Below, piece after piece: positions 1-8,927 of a stretch of 58,354 nucleotides of DNA; the stretch's first letter is position 1; each line of letters begins with the position of its first letter. Made by a program: the position numbers and the translations under genes. The stretch comes from Treponema sp. GTDB lineage: Bacteria > Spirochaetota > Spirochaetia > Treponematales > Treponemataceae. The notes under the pieces are model-generated. The model was given only the letters and a program-made list of their open reading frames with translations. It made no database searches and was not told the origin of the DNA. The stretch covers positions 1 to 58,354 of the forward strand of contig JAFOCI010000098.1 in assembly GCA_017381365.1 (NCBI GenBank), written 5' to 3'.

Positions 1-2
1 TA

Positions 3-89
3 TGGATGGAAAAAATAATTGGTGAACACAAATCAAATCAGGAACCTGTAATTCCATTTTATAAAATTCAAAACATTGATATTAAATAG
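3..89 (+). CDS. possible 3' end of a plus-strand gene (partial)
   Basis: An open frame runs in from the left edge and stops at a TAG at 87-89, giving 28 residues of ordinary composition (it reads as WMEKIIGEHKS and continues polar). No start is in the window, so neither family nor function can be named. If real, it converges on the minus-strand lipid operon that ends at 409, so that operon would not simply continue further left. The fragment is short and could be chance. Confidence 0.3.
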   Translation, partial: WMEKIIGEHKSNQEPVIPFYKIQNIDIK

Positions 90-120
90 CCCGAAATCCG
101 AGTTTTTTGAAAATTAAAAA

Positions 121-355
121 TACGGTGGTTGAGTTTATCGAAACCACCACATTTAGTGTAGCAGTCATTTCGACAGGTGGTTCCTGACTGGGGGCTATCC
201 AATAAGTTTGTATTGCGGTGGTTGAGCTTGTCGAAACCACCACATTTAGTGTGATAGTCATTTCGACAGGTGATTCCTGAGCCCTTCGACAGGCTCAGGA
301 ACCACCTGTCGAAAGGCTCAAAGACCACTACAATTTATACTTTTGGGGCAGCCCC
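121..355 (+). repeat. MITE-like repeat, one full copy (191-355) behind a partial copy (121-190)
   Basis: The full copy opens with GGGGCTATCC at 191 and closes with GGGGCAGCCCC at 355, degenerate forms of the family's inverted ends. Inside are the GGTGGTTGAG...AAACCACC hairpin and a CCTTCGACAGGCTCAGG-type hairpin. The partial copy to its left lacks the left end. Together with flanking non-coding DNA this fills the gap before the MMPL gene. Confidence 0.85.
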
Positions 356-408
356 AAATGGGATTATAAAAATCAATTTTATGCATTATAAATTCTCTGG
401 AAAAGCAG

Positions 409-2778
409 TTAGAAATCAGCTCTAGTATAGAAGAAAGTACTCACAAAAGCTGTTACCAAACCAATAAAAATTGCCATTCCAATCATATGCACAGGAACAA
501 ATTTACTTAATGCTAAAGCCCCAAAGGAAACCGCAGTCGTTACAAATGAGAGAGCAATGGCAAAAGGTTCAAGTTTTGCATCGGACGTTTTTATCTGCCG
601 CTTTTCGTTTTCAATCATGTAAATAACGTAATCAAGCCCCAATCCGAATACAAGAATCATTCCTGTAATGGAGAAAAATTCAAAATGAATTCCACACATA
701 GCAAAAACAGCTGCTGTCCATAAGACAATCAGCAAAGGAACTGAAATAATTTTACAAGTCTGTTTAAACGAGTAAAAGAATTTTAAAATAATGAACAAAA
801 TCACATAGACAATTGCAAATAATTTCAAAATCATCGAAGAAAGTCTATCCAAATCTGCATTCATGGAACGAACTTTACTTATAAAGAAAACGTTTGTATT
901 ATCTGCAAGAGCTTTATAACCTTCAAAATCAAGAACATTCACTGGTAGAATTACGGAATAATATTTGCCTTCTATTTCTCCAAGCCATGCAGAATTTATC
1001 AAAGAAGAAAGATATTCTGGCACATTTTTACCGATTTCCACAAAATTTTCGCTGCCAGCATCAAAGTCTTCTTTTAGATTTTTTGCCATTGCCGGGTTAT
1101 ACCCCAGATATTCGTACTGCTCCTCTGCCAATGACATAAGTTTTTTTGCAGCTTCTCTAGACTCTCGCTGATGTTTTATAGACGGAATGTACGCAGAAGT
1201 ACATACAAAACCGCCTTTTTCCTTACCTGCATTCATAATCCGCAATTTTTCAGCAACAGCTTCTTCATGCTGCAATGTTTCTTCCGGAGAATTTCCGCTA
1301 ACAATAAACCAGCCATTTGGATTATACTGAAGAATCTTTGCAGCTTCCTTTTCGTTTTCCATTTCACGCCCTTCCATCTTATAAAGACGCGAAAGATTGT
1401 TTTCTATTTTTACGTTTTTGTTACAGACTAATAAAATAAAAATGGAAACAACAAACATCACTGTTATAGAAATGCGACCAACAAATTTTTTATTGTACCA
1501 GCTTGGAGTTGAATAATATTTTATAAATGAAATATTACGATTATTCTCTGGAACCTTTATAAACGGATAAATACATATAACAGAAAGGAACGAAGAAATA
1601 ATTCCGCTCATGCTAAAAACGGCCATCTGCTTTAATAGATTAAATGGCGCAAAAACAAGAATAAAATAGCATAAAACTGTAGAAACTAAAGAAAGAAACA
1701 AACCTTTAACAAGATGATTTCTAACCTGATATCCTTTGTGACAAGAAAGATTTCCCTTCCAGTTAATAAAATAATGTAAACTGTAATCTATACAAGAACC
1801 GATTAGCGATGTTCCAAATACAAGCGTAAGAATATGCATTTTGCCAAAAAAAGCCAAAGTTGCAAGAATTGCAGTTATACTTGACCAGACGATAGAACCA
1901 AGACTAAAAACTATTGGTGTAGGACTCTTAAAAATCATAAGAAGAATTACAAGCACAACCACCATTGAAACTGATGTTATGATTGAAATTTCTTTTGTTG
2001 CATTCGAAGAGCTTTTATAGCTGTGAAATGTAGTTCCTGAATAAATAAATCTTGTTTCACCTTTTTCCAGTGAATCACAAACATTATGAATTTGAACTAC
2101 AGCATTTGATTTACTTGCCAGTGCAGTTCCCTGTTTGTTTAGAACCCCCCGCACCATAACATACCATCTGCCATCAGCTTCGCTGGCAAGCACACCGTCT
2201 TTCAGCGACATTTTTGTACCGCTGTTTTGAAGTTGTTGCAAATAATTCAGTAAATCTGTTTCTGCAAGCATAAATGGATCATGTTCAAGATTTTCCAATG
2301 GCGTAATCGTAAATGCCCCGTAAGCTTTAGAAAGTGCATCCTGCGCAAAAGTTTCTGCGCCACCTTCTGAATTCAATTCGTCAATTGTATTCTGATCCAA
2401 TAAATTATATTTGTAGTTATCAATGAACTCTAAAATTTTTCCAAAAGAATCTGTATCCTGATATAAACTAACTGATTTAAACTTATCACTATCCTTTAAA
2501 TTATCATAAACAACAGATGCAACTCGTTTTGCTTCTGCAAAATCTGGATTGGAAACAAGTATAAAAACATTTTGTGCAGTTAATTCCATAAGCCTTTCAT
2601 CAGCCGCTTCAAGAGCTTTTCCCATAACAGGTTTTGGAAGCATATTAAAAAGATCGCTGTCAATTACTATTGCTTTTTTTGTTCCAAACATAAAAGCAAA
2701 GCCTGCGAATATAAAGGCATGAAAGAAAAGCCAGATATAAAAAAAAGTTTTATTTTGCAGTGAAGTAAGCTTTTTCAT
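409..2778 (-). CDS. MMPL/RND-family exporter of the lipid-pigment operon
   Basis: Large inner-membrane transporter of the MMPL/RND type, about 789 residues, probably exporting the glycolipid or polyene product of the operon. It shows one N-terminal membrane segment, a periplasmic loop of roughly 220 residues, a block of five or six segments (about residues 265-415), a second loop, and a final block to the C-terminus, the two-fold RND layout. The chosen start is ATG at 2778; a TTG three bases earlier is less likely. The first 29 bases lie inside the end of the LolA-like gene, which implies translational coupling. MMPL exporters beside LolA-like proteins are typical of aryl-polyene clusters. 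The substrate is inferred from context only. Confidence 0.85.
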   Translation of the reverse strand: MKKLTSLQNKTFFYIWLFFHAFIFAGFAFMFGTKKAIVIDSDLFNMLPKPVMGKALEAADERLMELTAQNVFILVSNPDFAEAKRVASVVYDNLKDSDKFKSVSLYQDTDSFGKILEFIDNYKYNLLDQNTIDELNSEGGAETFAQDALSKAYGAFTITPLENLEHDPFMLAETDLLNYLQQLQNSGTKMSLKDGVLASEADGRWYVMVRGVLNKQGTALASKSNAVVQIHNVCDSLEKGETRFIYSGTTFHSYKSSSNATKEISIITSVSMVVVLVILLMIFKSPTPIVFSLGSIVWSSITAILATLAFFGKMHILTLVFGTSLIGSCIDYSLHYFINWKGNLSCHKGYQVRNHLVKGLFLSLVSTVLCYFILVFAPFNLLKQMAVFSMSGIISSFLSVICIYPFIKVPENNRNISFIKYYSTPSWYNKKFVGRISITVMFVVSIFILLVCNKNVKIENNLSRLYKMEGREMENEKEAAKILQYNPNGWFIVSGNSPEETLQHEEAVAEKLRIMNAGKEKGGFVCTSAYIPSIKHQRESREAAKKLMSLAEEQYEYLGYNPAMAKNLKEDFDAGSENFVEIGKNVPEYLSSLINSAWLGEIEGKYYSVILPVNVLDFEGYKALADNTNVFFISKVRSMNADLDRLSSMILKLFAIVYVILFIILKFFYSFKQTCKIISVPLLIVLWTAAVFAMCGIHFEFFSITGMILVFGLGLDYVIYMIENEKRQIKTSDAKLEPFAIALSFVTTAVSFGALALSKFVPVHMIGMAIFIGLVTAFVSTFFYTRADF

Positions 2779-3367
2779 CAACAGTTAATTCCTTTGGATA
2801 TTTTTGCTCGGTAAATGTATATTCAATTTTATCGCCATTTGCTTCAGACATTACAATTTTATTTAAATCTGCTGAATCTGCTGCAATATTTCCAGAAATT
2901 TCCAGAGATTTTAAGATTTTTGCAACATCATTATTTTTAGGATTCAATTTTGCATTCCACAAATTATCTTTTACATCAAAATCAACATCAAAATTTGCTC
3001 TAAGGGTTTCTGCATTTCCCCCAAACATTGCACTTAATGTTGTAGAAATACTTGTAAAAATCTGATTTGAAGATGCATCTATAACAGTCTGTTTACCATT
3101 AGCAAGAGTCTGAACAACACTTGTCATTCCAACCACCATTGAAGATGCAAATGGTTTTTCTGTTTTCCACATAATTCCATCAAGGCTAAAAATAAAAGTT
3201 CCATTAGACTTCATCTGCCTGTTCACAGATGAAATGGTTTTTACCTGGCTGAATCTCCCAGTCATAATAGGATGTTTTGAAAGATTTTCGCAAACTGAAT
3301 CAAATGTTTCTGCAAACAACGATGATGCAAAAATAACAGAAAAAATAAATGCCACTATTTTTTTCAT
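2750..3367 (-). CDS. LolA-like periplasmic lipid/lipoprotein carrier
   Basis: A 205-residue secreted protein with a clear signal peptide (MKKIVAFIFSVIFASSLFA, cleavage before ET) and a LolA-type body; residues about 30-100 carry the GRFSQVKT...GTFIFS...MWKTEKP pattern of LolA beta strands. LolA proteins carry lipidated cargo across the periplasm. A dedicated copy between a thioesterase and an MMPL exporter is usual in aryl-polyene clusters and probably ferries the cluster product. The Shine-Dalgarno AAGGAA lies in the last codons of the thioesterase gene, three bases away. The gene overlaps the MMPL gene at its 3' end. Confidence 0.8.
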   Translation of the reverse strand: MKKIVAFIFSVIFASSLFAETFDSVCENLSKHPIMTGRFSQVKTISSVNRQMKSNGTFIFSLDGIMWKTEKPFASSMVVGMTSVVQTLANGKQTVIDASSNQIFTSISTTLSAMFGGNAETLRANFDVDFDVKDNLWNAKLNPKNNDVAKILKSLEISGNIAADSADLNKIVMSEANGDKIEYTFTEQKYPKELTVDEKAYFTAK

Positions 3368-3370
3368 ATT

Positions 3371-3817
3371 TTATTCCTTATGCTCCGAAATATATTTTTC
3401 AACTCTCTGAATTAACCATGGAGAACTGACAAACAATGATTCATTTGTCTTTGAATTCATGCACATCTGTGTAGATTCTGCCTTTGTACAAAGCTCATTC
3501 TTTTCATTATATATTTCATATTTTATTTTAATACAATTTTCATATTCCGTCAGATATGTTTTTACTGTTATATTATCTTCAAAATATACTGAACGAACGT
3601 ATTTTAAATTTATTCCTGTCACTGGATACACAAAGCCTTCTTTTACCATTTCCTTGTAACCATATCCTATTTTATTCAGTAAACGGCATCGTGCAATTTC
3701 CATAAACTTAACATAATTTCCATGCCACACAATATTCATTGCGTCCACATCAAAAAATTCAGCAGTTATAATAGTTTCTTCACTAACAAAATATTTATCT
3801 TTCATAATCCGCCCCAT
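3371..3817 (-). CDS. acyl-CoA/ACP thioesterase, hotdog (4HBT) fold
   Basis: A single hotdog thioesterase of the YbgC type, 148 residues from the chosen start. The catalytic region reads FFDVDAMNIVWHGNYVKF, with the Asp of the DxDxxxxxHxxxY signature, followed by the usual EIARCRLL helix. It would release acyl chains from the operon's carrier proteins. A longer frame reaches 3880, but its first 21 codons (MAVTKLNLQGWRGK...) are out-of-frame reading of a duplicated piece of the upstream acyltransferase gene. I prefer ATG at 3817, nine bases after AAGGAAG; a second ATG lies at 3805. It sits in the lipid operon between the acyltransferase and the LolA-like gene, separated from the former by duplicated DNA and a MITE. 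Confidence 0.8.
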   Translation of the reverse strand: MGRIMKDKYFVSEETIITAEFFDVDAMNIVWHGNYVKFMEIARCRLLNKIGYGYKEMVKEGFVYPVTGINLKYVRSVYFEDNITVKTYLTEYENCIKIKYEIYNEKNELCTKAESTQMCMNSKTNESLFVSSPWLIQRVEKYISEHKE

Positions 3818-4371
3818 CCAGAAGTTCTTCCTTAATTCCTTCCCCCTCCAGCCTTGCAAATTCAATTTCGTAACAGCCAAAAGTTATAGAAATTATACCT
3901 GAGATGCCATTAAAAAATGCGAGTCTCGCAGCATTTTTTAATGCTCTGATTTTATAGAGAGGCTGTCCAATAAGTTTGCATTACGGTGGTTGAGTTTATC
4001 GAAACCACCACATTTAGTGTAGCAGTCATTTCGACGAGCTCAATGAGCGCTACACTCATTACTTTTGGGACACCCCTCTTTTTTCTTCACTCTCCAGCCT
4101 TGCAAACTCAATCTCGTAACAGCCAGAAGTTATAGAAATTATACCTGAGATGCCATTAAAAAATGCGAGTCTCGCATTTTTTAATGCTCTGATTTTATAG
4201 AAGAACTTCGTTCAGAAGTTCTTCCTTATTCCTTCCCCCTCCAGCCTTGCAAACTCAATCTCGCAACAACCAGAAATTATAAAAATTATACCTGAGATGC
4301 CATTAAAAAATGCGAGTCTCGCATTTTTTAATGCTCTGATTTCATAGAAGAACTTCGTTCAGAAGTTCTTC
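3818..4371 (-). repeat. tandem duplications of the acyltransferase 3' end, interrupted by a MITE
   Basis: A unit of about 147 bp (clearest from 4211 to 4358) recurs between the two genes. Each unit holds the last 12 or so codons of the upstream acyltransferase (YNFYNFWLLRD plus stop), a 33-bp palindrome with 16-bp arms CATTAAAAAATGCGAG (4154-4186 and 4301-4333; a slightly altered form near 3909-3944) and a second hairpin GAAGAACTTC-GTTCA-GAAGTTCTTC (4200-4224 and 4347-4371). A MITE copy (3960-4076) sits inside the array. The hairpins could slow or stop transcription within the operon. The whole gap 3818-4401 is explained by these repeats. Confidence 0.85.
3960..4076 (+). repeat. MITE-like repeat copy
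   Basis: A 117-bp copy running from AGGCTGTCC to GGGACACCCC, inserted in the tandem array. It contains the GGTGGTT...AACCACC hairpin and an AGCGCTACACTCATTACTTTTGGGA right end. Confidence 0.9.
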
Positions 4372-4401
4372 CTTTATTCTTCCCCCTCCAGCCTTGCATG
4401 T

Positions 4402-5376
4402 TCAATCTCGTAACAGCCAAAAGTTATAAAAATTATACCATTGAAACGGAAACCTTTCGCAAAACTTCTCCAGATTTCTCACAAATTCGTCACAAAGCTC
4501 TTCTATTCGCTGCTCACGCTCCTTGCGGGAACAGTCAAAAATCACTTTTGAACGTTCTACAAACATATGATATTTAGGAAATAAAGTTACAGTTTTATTT
4601 CTTAAACCAAAACAAAAATAAACAGGACACTTTAACAAAGCAGCAATTAAGAAAACACCATAAGGAAAATCCGCCTGATTGCCAAGAAAATCAGTGCGAA
4701 TAAACCTGTCTCTAGCTCTGGCACTAGTTCTGTCTCCCGCAATAACTACCAGACCGCCTTTTTCGATTGTTTCCTGCAGCTTAATAATCGTATCCGGATT
4801 AATATCAGTAGGATTAATAACATTAATATCCACTTCAGGATTAATTTCATGCAAAGTACGGTTAAACATCTCTGTAGCTTTTAATTCCATTATTGTTGTA
4901 ACCGGAATTGCGTGACTTACTCCATGTTCACCAAAACTAGAAAGACTTCTAAGAAGTTCAATATTTCCAAGATGAGAACCAATTAGAAGTGCACCTTTTT
5001 TATTTTCAAGGCTACTTTTTAATTCATTTAAATCATCATCATGACAAATAATCTTGTCATATTTTATATTTCCCAGCCAGCCTTCCATCTTTTCCATTAC
5101 GCAAAGAGAAAAAGAAAGAATTTGCTTAAAAGCACTTATTCGTTTGGGGCTGCATCCCTTTGTATAGGATTTTAAATTCTTTTGATACAGAATACATTCC
5201 GTTCTTGCTCGTTTTGAACAGACAAAATAAAAAAAAGCGATTGGAAAAATCAATATATATACAACAAAATTAGGAAAATGCTTCATCAATAAAAAAAGCA
5301 GCAAAAGAGGTTTATTTGATTTTATTACTTCTTTTTCATCAGCCCAATGAAGCTGTTTTTCTTCAATTTCTGACAT
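4402..5376 (-). CDS. LpxL/HtrB-type lipid acyltransferase
   Basis: A 324-residue member of the lipid A biosynthesis acyltransferase family (LpxL/LpxM). It has an N-terminal membrane anchor (about residues 25-50), the H(X)4E catalytic motif in GSHLGNIELLRS (about residue 135) and the later RTSARARDRF...FLGNQADFP block typical of the family. In aryl-polyene clusters such a protein is thought to acylate the glycolipid anchor. Treponemes are generally regarded as lacking classical lipid A, so a cluster-specific role is more likely than LPS synthesis. Its ATG overlaps the glycosyltransferase stop (TAATG), indicating coupling. Its last codons are duplicated three more times downstream. Confidence 0.82.
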   Translation of the reverse strand: MSEIEEKQLHWADEKEVIKSNKPLLLLFLLMKHFPNFVVYILIFPIAFFYFVCSKRARTECILYQKNLKSYTKGCSPKRISAFKQILSFSLCVMEKMEGWLGNIKYDKIICHDDDLNELKSSLENKKGALLIGSHLGNIELLRSLSSFGEHGVSHAIPVTTIMELKATEMFNRTLHEINPEVDINVINPTDINPDTIIKLQETIEKGGLVVIAGDRTSARARDRFIRTDFLGNQADFPYGVFLIAALLKCPVYFCFGLRNKTVTLFPKYHMFVERSKVIFDCSRKEREQRIEELCDEFVRNLEKFCERFPFQWYNFYNFWLLRD

Positions 5377-6119
5377 TATTTATTTTTCTTTAAATTTCTA
5401 TAAATAATAATTGGAAAACGTATAAACATTCCCAAACAAAGACGTGTATAAGTCCCTGCGATACGAAGATTATCACTAACCATACGGAAATTTGAAATTC
5501 CATCTGCAGGATAACTAACTTTTACAGATTCAGAAATAATTCGTATACCAAGCCAACTTAATCTGACAAGAACATCAATATCGCAGCCCATTCTGGAATC
5601 AATAAAAGCATGACTTTTCAAGAGCTTAAGATATGGCGCAACAGGATAAACTCTAAATCCTATCATAGCATCTTTTATTTCATTAGAAAGACACACAAAA
5701 TGAACCCAGCCATTGGCAATTTTTCTACCATTTACACGATGTTTTGGAGCATCCTTATCATATTCTGGATACCCACAAATTACAGCATCCGGGTTTTCTT
5801 TTGATTTTTCTATAAATTTTTTTACACGGTCAGTATCATGCTGCCCGTCAGAATCAATCTGAAAAACATGTGTAAGTCCTATTTCGTTAGCCCTAAAAAT
5901 TCCACTGGCAACAGACTTTCCTTTTCCGCAATTTTTTTTATGCACCACTACATCTACAAGCGGATATTTTTCTGCCACTAATTTAATAAAAGCCTTATTA
6001 TACTCATCATTACCATCATCAATAACGATTATTGGTAAATTATGAACTGTAAGTTTTTGTACAACTGACTCTAATGTGGAACCATGGTTATAAACAGGAA
6101 TTACAAAACCGTATCTCAT
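5376..6119 (-). CDS. family 2 glycosyltransferase
   Basis: A 247-residue GT-A fold enzyme. It begins FVIPVYNHGSTLESVV, has IIVIDDGNDE (nucleotide-sugar binding), FQIDSDGQHD (the DxD metal motif, about residue 95) and a C-terminal membrane-associating stretch (MFIRFPIIIYRN). It resembles dolichol-phosphate-mannose-synthase-like GT2 proteins of aryl-polyene clusters, which glycosylate the lipid anchor. Sugar donor and acceptor cannot be read from sequence. It overlaps the following acyltransferase by one base and lies 11 bases after the dehydratase. Confidence 0.85.
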   Translation of the reverse strand: MRYGFVIPVYNHGSTLESVVQKLTVHNLPIIVIDDGNDEYNKAFIKLVAEKYPLVDVVVHKKNCGKGKSVASGIFRANEIGLTHVFQIDSDGQHDTDRVKKFIEKSKENPDAVICGYPEYDKDAPKHRVNGRKIANGWVHFVCLSNEIKDAMIGFRVYPVAPYLKLLKSHAFIDSRMGCDIDVLVRLSWLGIRIISESVKVSYPADGISNFRMVSDNLRIAGTYTRLCLGMFIRFPIIIYRNLKKNK

Positions 6120-6130
6120 AACTTAATGTC

Positions 6131-6499
6131 CTATTCTGCAATAACACTAAAAGAGCCAGAAGAATAAACATGTTCAGCATTATCAGAATCAGCCATATTA
6201 AAAGTAACTGTTCCTTTTTCTACTTTGTGTTCCAAATCAAGCTTTATCTTTGAATCTGGAAGAATTGGCGCAGAAAATTTTATACGCTTAATATTTGGAA
6301 TATATCTCTGAGTTCCAAAATATTTACGAGAAAATCGTGTAATTACTTCAAATTGAGCAACAGCTGGCAAAAGCTTAAATTCTGGAAAATGACCATCAAA
6401 AAAATCGCTGGTTGCAGGAATAATGAATTCCAATGAAATTTTATTGTCTTCTCTTAATAAGATTTTTTCATTCGTAATGTCATGTACATTCTGAGCCAT
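6131..6499 (-). CDS. FabZ/ApeI-like 3-hydroxyacyl-ACP dehydratase
   Basis: A 122-residue single hotdog protein with the FabA/FabZ region FFDGHFPEFKLLPAVAQFE (about residues 33-52), whose His is the catalytic base. It probably dehydrates beta-hydroxyacyl-ACP during polyene elongation. The start is ATG at 6499, six bases after GGGAG; an ATG 12 bases earlier would sit on top of that ribosome site. Aryl-polyene systems generally use two dehydratase subunits; only this one is in the window. The 100-bp gap to the ligase gene holds AT-rich DNA with the palindrome AAAATTGCAATTTT. Confidence 0.78.
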   Translation of the reverse strand: MAQNVHDITNEKILLREDNKISLEFIIPATSDFFDGHFPEFKLLPAVAQFEVITRFSRKYFGTQRYIPNIKRIKFSAPILPDSKIKLDLEHKVEKGTVTFNMADSDNAEHVYSSGSFSVIAE

Positions 6500-6612
6500 A
6501 TAATCTCCCATATAAAGTAAAAATTATAATAATAACCTCTAAAAATTGCAATTTTGGATTTTTAAATGCATGATTGCGATTTTTAGACTACCTTTTTCCG
6601 CAGGTATTAAAA

Positions 6613-8664
6613 TTATTTTTTATCATTAAAAAGTGCTGCAATTTCTTCTTTGTGCTTTTTCCCCTGAACATCTACAGGAATAAACTCCAAAAAACGCCAT
6701 TTTTTAGGAATAACCACATTTTCAAAATACTGCATAAGATAATCATGAAAAAATCTATTAATAAGATATTTTTCTGTATCTTTAAATTTTGTTTTTCCCT
6801 CTGCATTTAGAACTACCGCAGCAGCAAGATATTGCCGAACATCATTGCTAAGAGCAATAACTTTTACATCAGAAATCAAGCCAGACTGCAACAACCTGTT
6901 TTCAATTTCTGTCATTGAAATACGCTTTTCTTCTATTTTTACTATAGAATCTGAGCGTCCTTTCAAAATAAACCTGCCATCAGGGAAAAATTCTGCTATA
7001 TCAGAAGTTGCAAACCCTTCTGGATTTTTGATATAAGGAGAAATAATTCGCAGACAACCATCTTCTCCAAGCCATAATTTTGCATTATCAAATGGTGTAA
7101 ATTTTTGCTGATCAACAGATTGCTGCCGATACGCAATTCCACTAGTTTCTGTAGAGCCATACACTTCAAGAGGACAAAAACCAAACACTTTCATTGTTTT
7201 TACTGCTAATTCAGGAGAAACTGCACCACCACTTGTAAAAATCCAAGGATTTTTTAGCCCCAGAACATTTTTTGGTTCCTGCAACCAATAATTTGCATCA
7301 TAGTCGCCTATATACTCTACAGTTCTTTTTAGAAAAGCTGGTGTAGCAATAATCATGTATTCACTATCTTTAAGAGTTTCAAATTCTTCTGGAATTTCAA
7401 TTCGTTTTCTACGGAATGGAACTCCAAGAGTAAACGGCAAACTCATGCTGAACAAAAAGCCATAAATATGATGCTGACTTACAGTCGTAACAACTTTTCT
7501 TTTTGTCCATTCCGCAGCCCATTTTGATATGATAAAAGCATTATCCAATTCAAATTCTGTCATACGCTGAGGAACAGCTTTAGGCTGTCCTGTTGACCCA
7601 GAGGTATACAAGAGAATTCTAGTAGTATCACTATCTATAGCAGGAACATCTCTATAATATTTTTCAGAAGGAGCAGAAGTCATTTCAATTGTCTGAGATA
7701 TAGAAATATAAGACGTATTTTCAACCACCTGATCTGTTATAAACTCAACACCCTCTTTTTTTATTTCCTTTATAAAACTTTCGCTAATATTTTGAGTAAG
7801 CAGAATTCTTTTATTACACTGAAGGAGAGCCACAAATGTACACAAAAAATACCAGTAATCCTCACAGTGCAAAATCCAGTCATCATTTTGATTTTTTTCA
7901 ACAACTGCACGAATTTTTGCAGAATCAATAAGAAAATCTTTCCAGGTTTTATAATTCTTTTTTGACCATGATCCTTCAAAACAAAGAACATAATCATCTT
8001 TTCTGGAATCAGCTTTAAATTTAGTAAAAGAATAAGTTTTTACCATTTTTTTATCCACCTGCATCCTAACCAGATATTCAACCGCAAAAAGCAGTCCCAT
8101 AAGAATATATGAAATTCCACCATTGTAAATGGACCAAATCTTATCGTTCAGTTCTGCATTGCCAAAATTATAAAGAGCTGTAACAGCTGAAATTGAACCA
8201 TTTGCAACAAAAAAAACGCACCACACGATAGTTACTTTTTTACAATAACTATCAACATTTTTTTCATAAGTCGAATTTTTTATAGATTTATCGCCAATAC
8301 AAGCAAATCTAAAAATTATATTTGGTTTAAAAATCAAAGAGGAACCAAAAACACAAAGCAAGGTTGCATTTATTACAACCGAATACAATTTTAAGAATAT
8401 TTTTTCATTAAATACAAAACAGAGAATTCCTGCCAATAAAAAAAGCGCTGAACTTAGCATTGGCCGCCAGTCTAGCGCTTTCTTTTCTGAATCAGCGTCA
8501 GATTTGCGATTGCCTGTTGCGCTTAAGAAAAAAGCACAAGCCAAAACAACCACGCATAACGACAAAACTCTAACCGGCATTTTGAACACAACAAACATAG
8601 TGAACATCAATACCGGATAAATTGCCGCAATTACATAAAAAAGAACTTTTAAGAACTTTTTCAT
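6613..8664 (-). CDS. membrane-domain/AMP-ligase fusion (acyl-ACP synthetase type)
   Basis: A 683-residue protein in two parts. Residues about 1-205 form five or six membrane segments resembling the COG4648 membrane protein found beside ligases in aryl-polyene clusters (VTIVWCVFFVANG and IYNGGISYILMGLLFAVEYL are the telling stretches). Residues about 215-680 are an ANL-family adenylating domain with the P-loop ILLYTSGSTGQPKAVP (about residue 353), EVYGSTETSG and a C-terminal lysine region near VQGKKHKEE. It would activate an aryl or acyl starter and load it on one of the carrier proteins. To my knowledge the two parts are usually separate genes. It starts 11 bases after the first ACP gene. Confidence 0.85.
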   Translation of the reverse strand: MKKFLKVLFYVIAAIYPVLMFTMFVVFKMPVRVLSLCVVVLACAFFLSATGNRKSDADSEKKALDWRPMLSSALFLLAGILCFVFNEKIFLKLYSVVINATLLCVFGSSLIFKPNIIFRFACIGDKSIKNSTYEKNVDSYCKKVTIVWCVFFVANGSISAVTALYNFGNAELNDKIWSIYNGGISYILMGLLFAVEYLVRMQVDKKMVKTYSFTKFKADSRKDDYVLCFEGSWSKKNYKTWKDFLIDSAKIRAVVEKNQNDDWILHCEDYWYFLCTFVALLQCNKRILLTQNISESFIKEIKKEGVEFITDQVVENTSYISISQTIEMTSAPSEKYYRDVPAIDSDTTRILLYTSGSTGQPKAVPQRMTEFELDNAFIISKWAAEWTKRKVVTTVSQHHIYGFLFSMSLPFTLGVPFRRKRIEIPEEFETLKDSEYMIIATPAFLKRTVEYIGDYDANYWLQEPKNVLGLKNPWIFTSGGAVSPELAVKTMKVFGFCPLEVYGSTETSGIAYRQQSVDQQKFTPFDNAKLWLGEDGCLRIISPYIKNPEGFATSDIAEFFPDGRFILKGRSDSIVKIEEKRISMTEIENRLLQSGLISDVKVIALSNDVRQYLAAAVVLNAEGKTKFKDTEKYLINRFFHDYLMQYFENVVIPKKWRFLEFIPVDVQGKKHKEEIAALFNDKK

Positions 8665-8675
8665 TAATTCTTTAA

Positions 8676-8924
8676 TTAGCCCATGTATGGAACAAGAGCG
8701 TCTACTACGTCCTGAACAGTTTTTACTGTCTTGAAAATTGCAGGATCGAACTTTGTGCCAGCAGGCATAAATTCCTTCATTTTCTGAATCAAATCAATTG
8801 AATCGATTGAATCAAGTTCCAAATCATCAAACAATGTAGCTTCTGGAGTTACAGAACCTTCGTCAATTTCAAATTCATCAACAAGAATACCTTTGAGTTT
8901 GTCAAAAATTTCGTCTTTTGCCAT
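8676..8924 (-). CDS. acyl carrier protein 1
   Basis: An 82-residue acidic carrier protein. The phosphopantetheine-attachment serine lies in LELDSIDSIDL (about residue 38). It is one of two adjacent, dissimilar ACPs, an arrangement typical of aryl-polyene operons, where one carries the starter and growing chain and the other may serve the extender. Its ribosome site AGAGGTTAA overlaps the stop codon of ACP 2, only three bases separating stop and start, so the pair should be translated together. A phosphopantetheinyl transferase is not in the window. Confidence 0.92.
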   Translation of the reverse strand: MAKDEIFDKLKGILVDEFEIDEGSVTPEATLFDDLELDSIDSIDLIQKMKEFMPAGTKFDPAIFKTVKTVQDVVDALVPYMG

Positions 8925-8927
8925 TTT

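Noticed and set aside
121..355. Possible CRISPR array from the repeated units
   Set aside because: Copies are dispersed, of unequal length, in both orientations and have inverted ends; there are no regular spacers and no cas genes.
3818..3880. Extended N-terminus of the thioesterase (starting at 3880)
   Set aside because: The extra codons are out-of-frame duplicate acyltransferase sequence; a good ribosome site supports 3817.
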